Below the pieces are notes generated by a model. That model saw only the letters and a list, made by a program, of their open reading frames with translations. It had not been told where the DNA came from and ran no database searches. From contig NZ_JAKSDZ010000035.1 of the NCBI RefSeq assembly GCF_023509475.1, positions 1-33,678 of the forward strand: a stretch of DNA of 33,678 bases, read 5' to 3'. Positions 33,071 to 33,678 of this stretch are shown piece after piece. Numbering within the stretch: position 1 is the first letter of the stretch; the number at the start of each line of letters is the position of its first letter. Source of the DNA: Aestuariirhabdus haliotis. Lineage in GTDB: Bacteria > Pseudomonadota > Gammaproteobacteria > Pseudomonadales > Aestuariirhabdaceae. The position numbers and the translations under genes are program-made.

Positions 33071-33086
33071 AGAAATCCTTTAGAGT

Positions 33087-33188
33087 GCATAACGCAAAAA
33101 TAACTGGCGAAAACGAACGCCAGTGAGTTTGAGTCCAGCGCGTGCCGCAAAGCGGTGGGTACGCGCGAAGTTCATTGGCTTGTTATGC
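33087..33188 (-). repeat. attC recombination site, 102 bp
   Basis: Minus strand: GCATAAC at 33188-33182 and GTTATGC at 33093-33087 are exact complements. Internal pairs are CTGGCG/CGCCAG, ACGCGC/GCGCGT and CCGC/GCGG. The stop codon of the preceding gene is in the first core and the next gene starts 16 nt past the second. This is the clearest attC in the window. Confidence 0.82.
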
Positions 33189-33521
33189 ATTTAGCACTCC
33201 AATTGCTGTAGAGGCAAGCGCAACCATGCTACTAAAGAACAGGCACCAACTAATAAAAATTGACTTATCAATTGCGTTACCTCGATATTCTGCACCCTCG
33301 CTGAAATCACCAATTGGGTAATTTATTAATAGAATTGCTTGTGCAACTAGAGATGAAAGCAAAGACAGAATAAAACCTGCTATCGCGACAGAGATGCCAG
33401 TCTCTTGGCTAGGGAATTTATAGGCCAGAGTAACTAAGACCACAATTGCTGCCGAGCTCAAGGTTGCGAGCATCTTTAAATGATCGTGAATAAAACCGAG
33501 CCTATCTTTTTCCGTTGGCAT
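33183..33521 (-). CDS. Hypothetical membrane protein, integron cassette
   Basis: Protein of 112 residues with three hydrophobic helices (about 17-34, 44-66 and 88-108) and a polar N-terminus (MPTEKDRLGFIHDHLKMLATL). No family recognised with confidence. The ATG has AGGAG 5 nt upstream, 14 nt past the GTTATGC core at 33542-33536; the frame is open to 33611 but that part crosses the attC and the IS end. The TAA stop is inside the GCATAAC core of the following attC. Confidence 0.72.
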   Translation of the reverse strand: MPTEKDRLGFIHDHLKMLATLSSAAIVVLVTLAYKFPSQETGISVAIAGFILSLLSSLVAQAILLINYPIGDFSEGAEYRGNAIDKSIFISWCLFFSSMVALASTAIGVLNA

Positions 33522-33535
33522 AAATTCTCCTTGAT

Positions 33536-33583
33536 GCATAACGCCCGCATTTGCGGCTGGTTTGCAGCGCAGCGGAAAACCAG
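33536..33583 (-). repeat. attC site remnant cut by an insertion sequence
   Basis: The closing core GTTATGC (33542-33536, minus) and one internal stem CTGGTTT/AAAACCAG remain (48 bases). At 33584 the sequence changes to an IS3-type end, so the other half of the attC should lie beyond the element. Confidence 0.6.
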
Positions 33584-33678
33584 TGATCTTCCCCCGATAA
33601 AACGGACACATGATTTTTCATGCTGCTAATTGCTCGTATTCCATCGGTGAACAGTAATCAATTCCTGAATGCAGCCGC
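33584..33678 (-). mobile_element. IS3-family insertion sequence, one end only
   Basis: The element begins TGATCTTCCCCCGATAAAACG at 33584, a terminus with the TG start and C-rich run usual in IS3-family ends, and continues off the window. It carries the 3' end of a transposase reading inward on the minus strand. The other end, target duplication and orfA are not visible. Confidence 0.75.
33618..33678 (-). CDS. IS3-family transposase OrfB, C-terminal fragment
   Basis: The last 19 codons of a transposase enter from the right edge and read RLHSGIDYCSPMEYEQLAA-stop. This is the usual ending of the IS3-family DDE integrase (HSALGYxSPxEYE). The stop is 34 bases from the IS end. The gene is cut by the window, not necessarily broken. 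Confidence 0.8.
   Translation of the reverse strand, partial: RLHSGIDYCSPMEYEQLAA

Overview
The window reads as chromosome of a marine-type gammaproteobacterium. It has near-50% GC genes, ANR/DNR-type (TTGAT-N4-ATCAA) and PhoB-type (CTGTCAT-N4-TTGTCAT) promoters, a complete nirS-type heme d1 operon, an oxidative 2-aminoethylphosphonate (AEP) pathway and the tail of an integron cassette array. The genus cannot be fixed from the sequence alone. No rRNA, tRNA or CRISPR was found.

Left edge (1-2369): at least 2.6 copies of a 190-bp tandem repeat, then a crotonase-family gene divergent from a PaaX-like regulator. A perfect 11+5+11 palindrome lies between those two genes.

Denitrification block (2379-17450): on the minus strand the order is nirS, nirT-like fusion, cupredoxin-nirC fusion, nirF, nirDL, nirGH, nirJ, nirE, nirN. 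NirS reduces nitrite to NO. NirE, NirDL, NirGH, NirJ, NirF and NirN build and finish heme d1. The multiheme NirT fusion and the cupredoxin-cytochrome are the likely electron carriers. Several proteins are fused in unusual ways. A chemoreceptor with a c-type heme sensor is divergent from nirS, and norE-norF follow. nirS has two FNR/DNR-type promoters and norE has one, all with the same box-to-(-10) distance. nirM, norCB and nosZ are not in the window.

Phosphorus and lipid block (17693-31833): a PstS-OmpA fusion is divergent from a phytase-family secreted esterase-like protein with a Pho box. Next comes an AraC regulator divergent from an MBL-fold protein and a fatty-acid hydroxylase/sterol desaturase-like protein, then an EamA transporter. 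Then come an AEP ABC transporter (ATPase, fused permease, binding protein) and an operon of HAD phosphatase, PhnZ and PhnY, which would oxidise AEP to glycine and phosphate. Both AEP operons have a near-perfect Pho box with a -10 exactly 10 nt downstream, and both carry the same palindrome TGGTATAGACCA over the start site. This suggests joint control by phosphate starvation and a phosphonate-responsive repressor encoded elsewhere.

Right edge (31834-33678): four small AT-richer minus-strand ORFs separated by attC-like sites (GCATAAC/GTTATGC cores, stop codons inside the cores) form an integron cassette array. An IS3-family element has inserted into the outermost attC and runs off the window.
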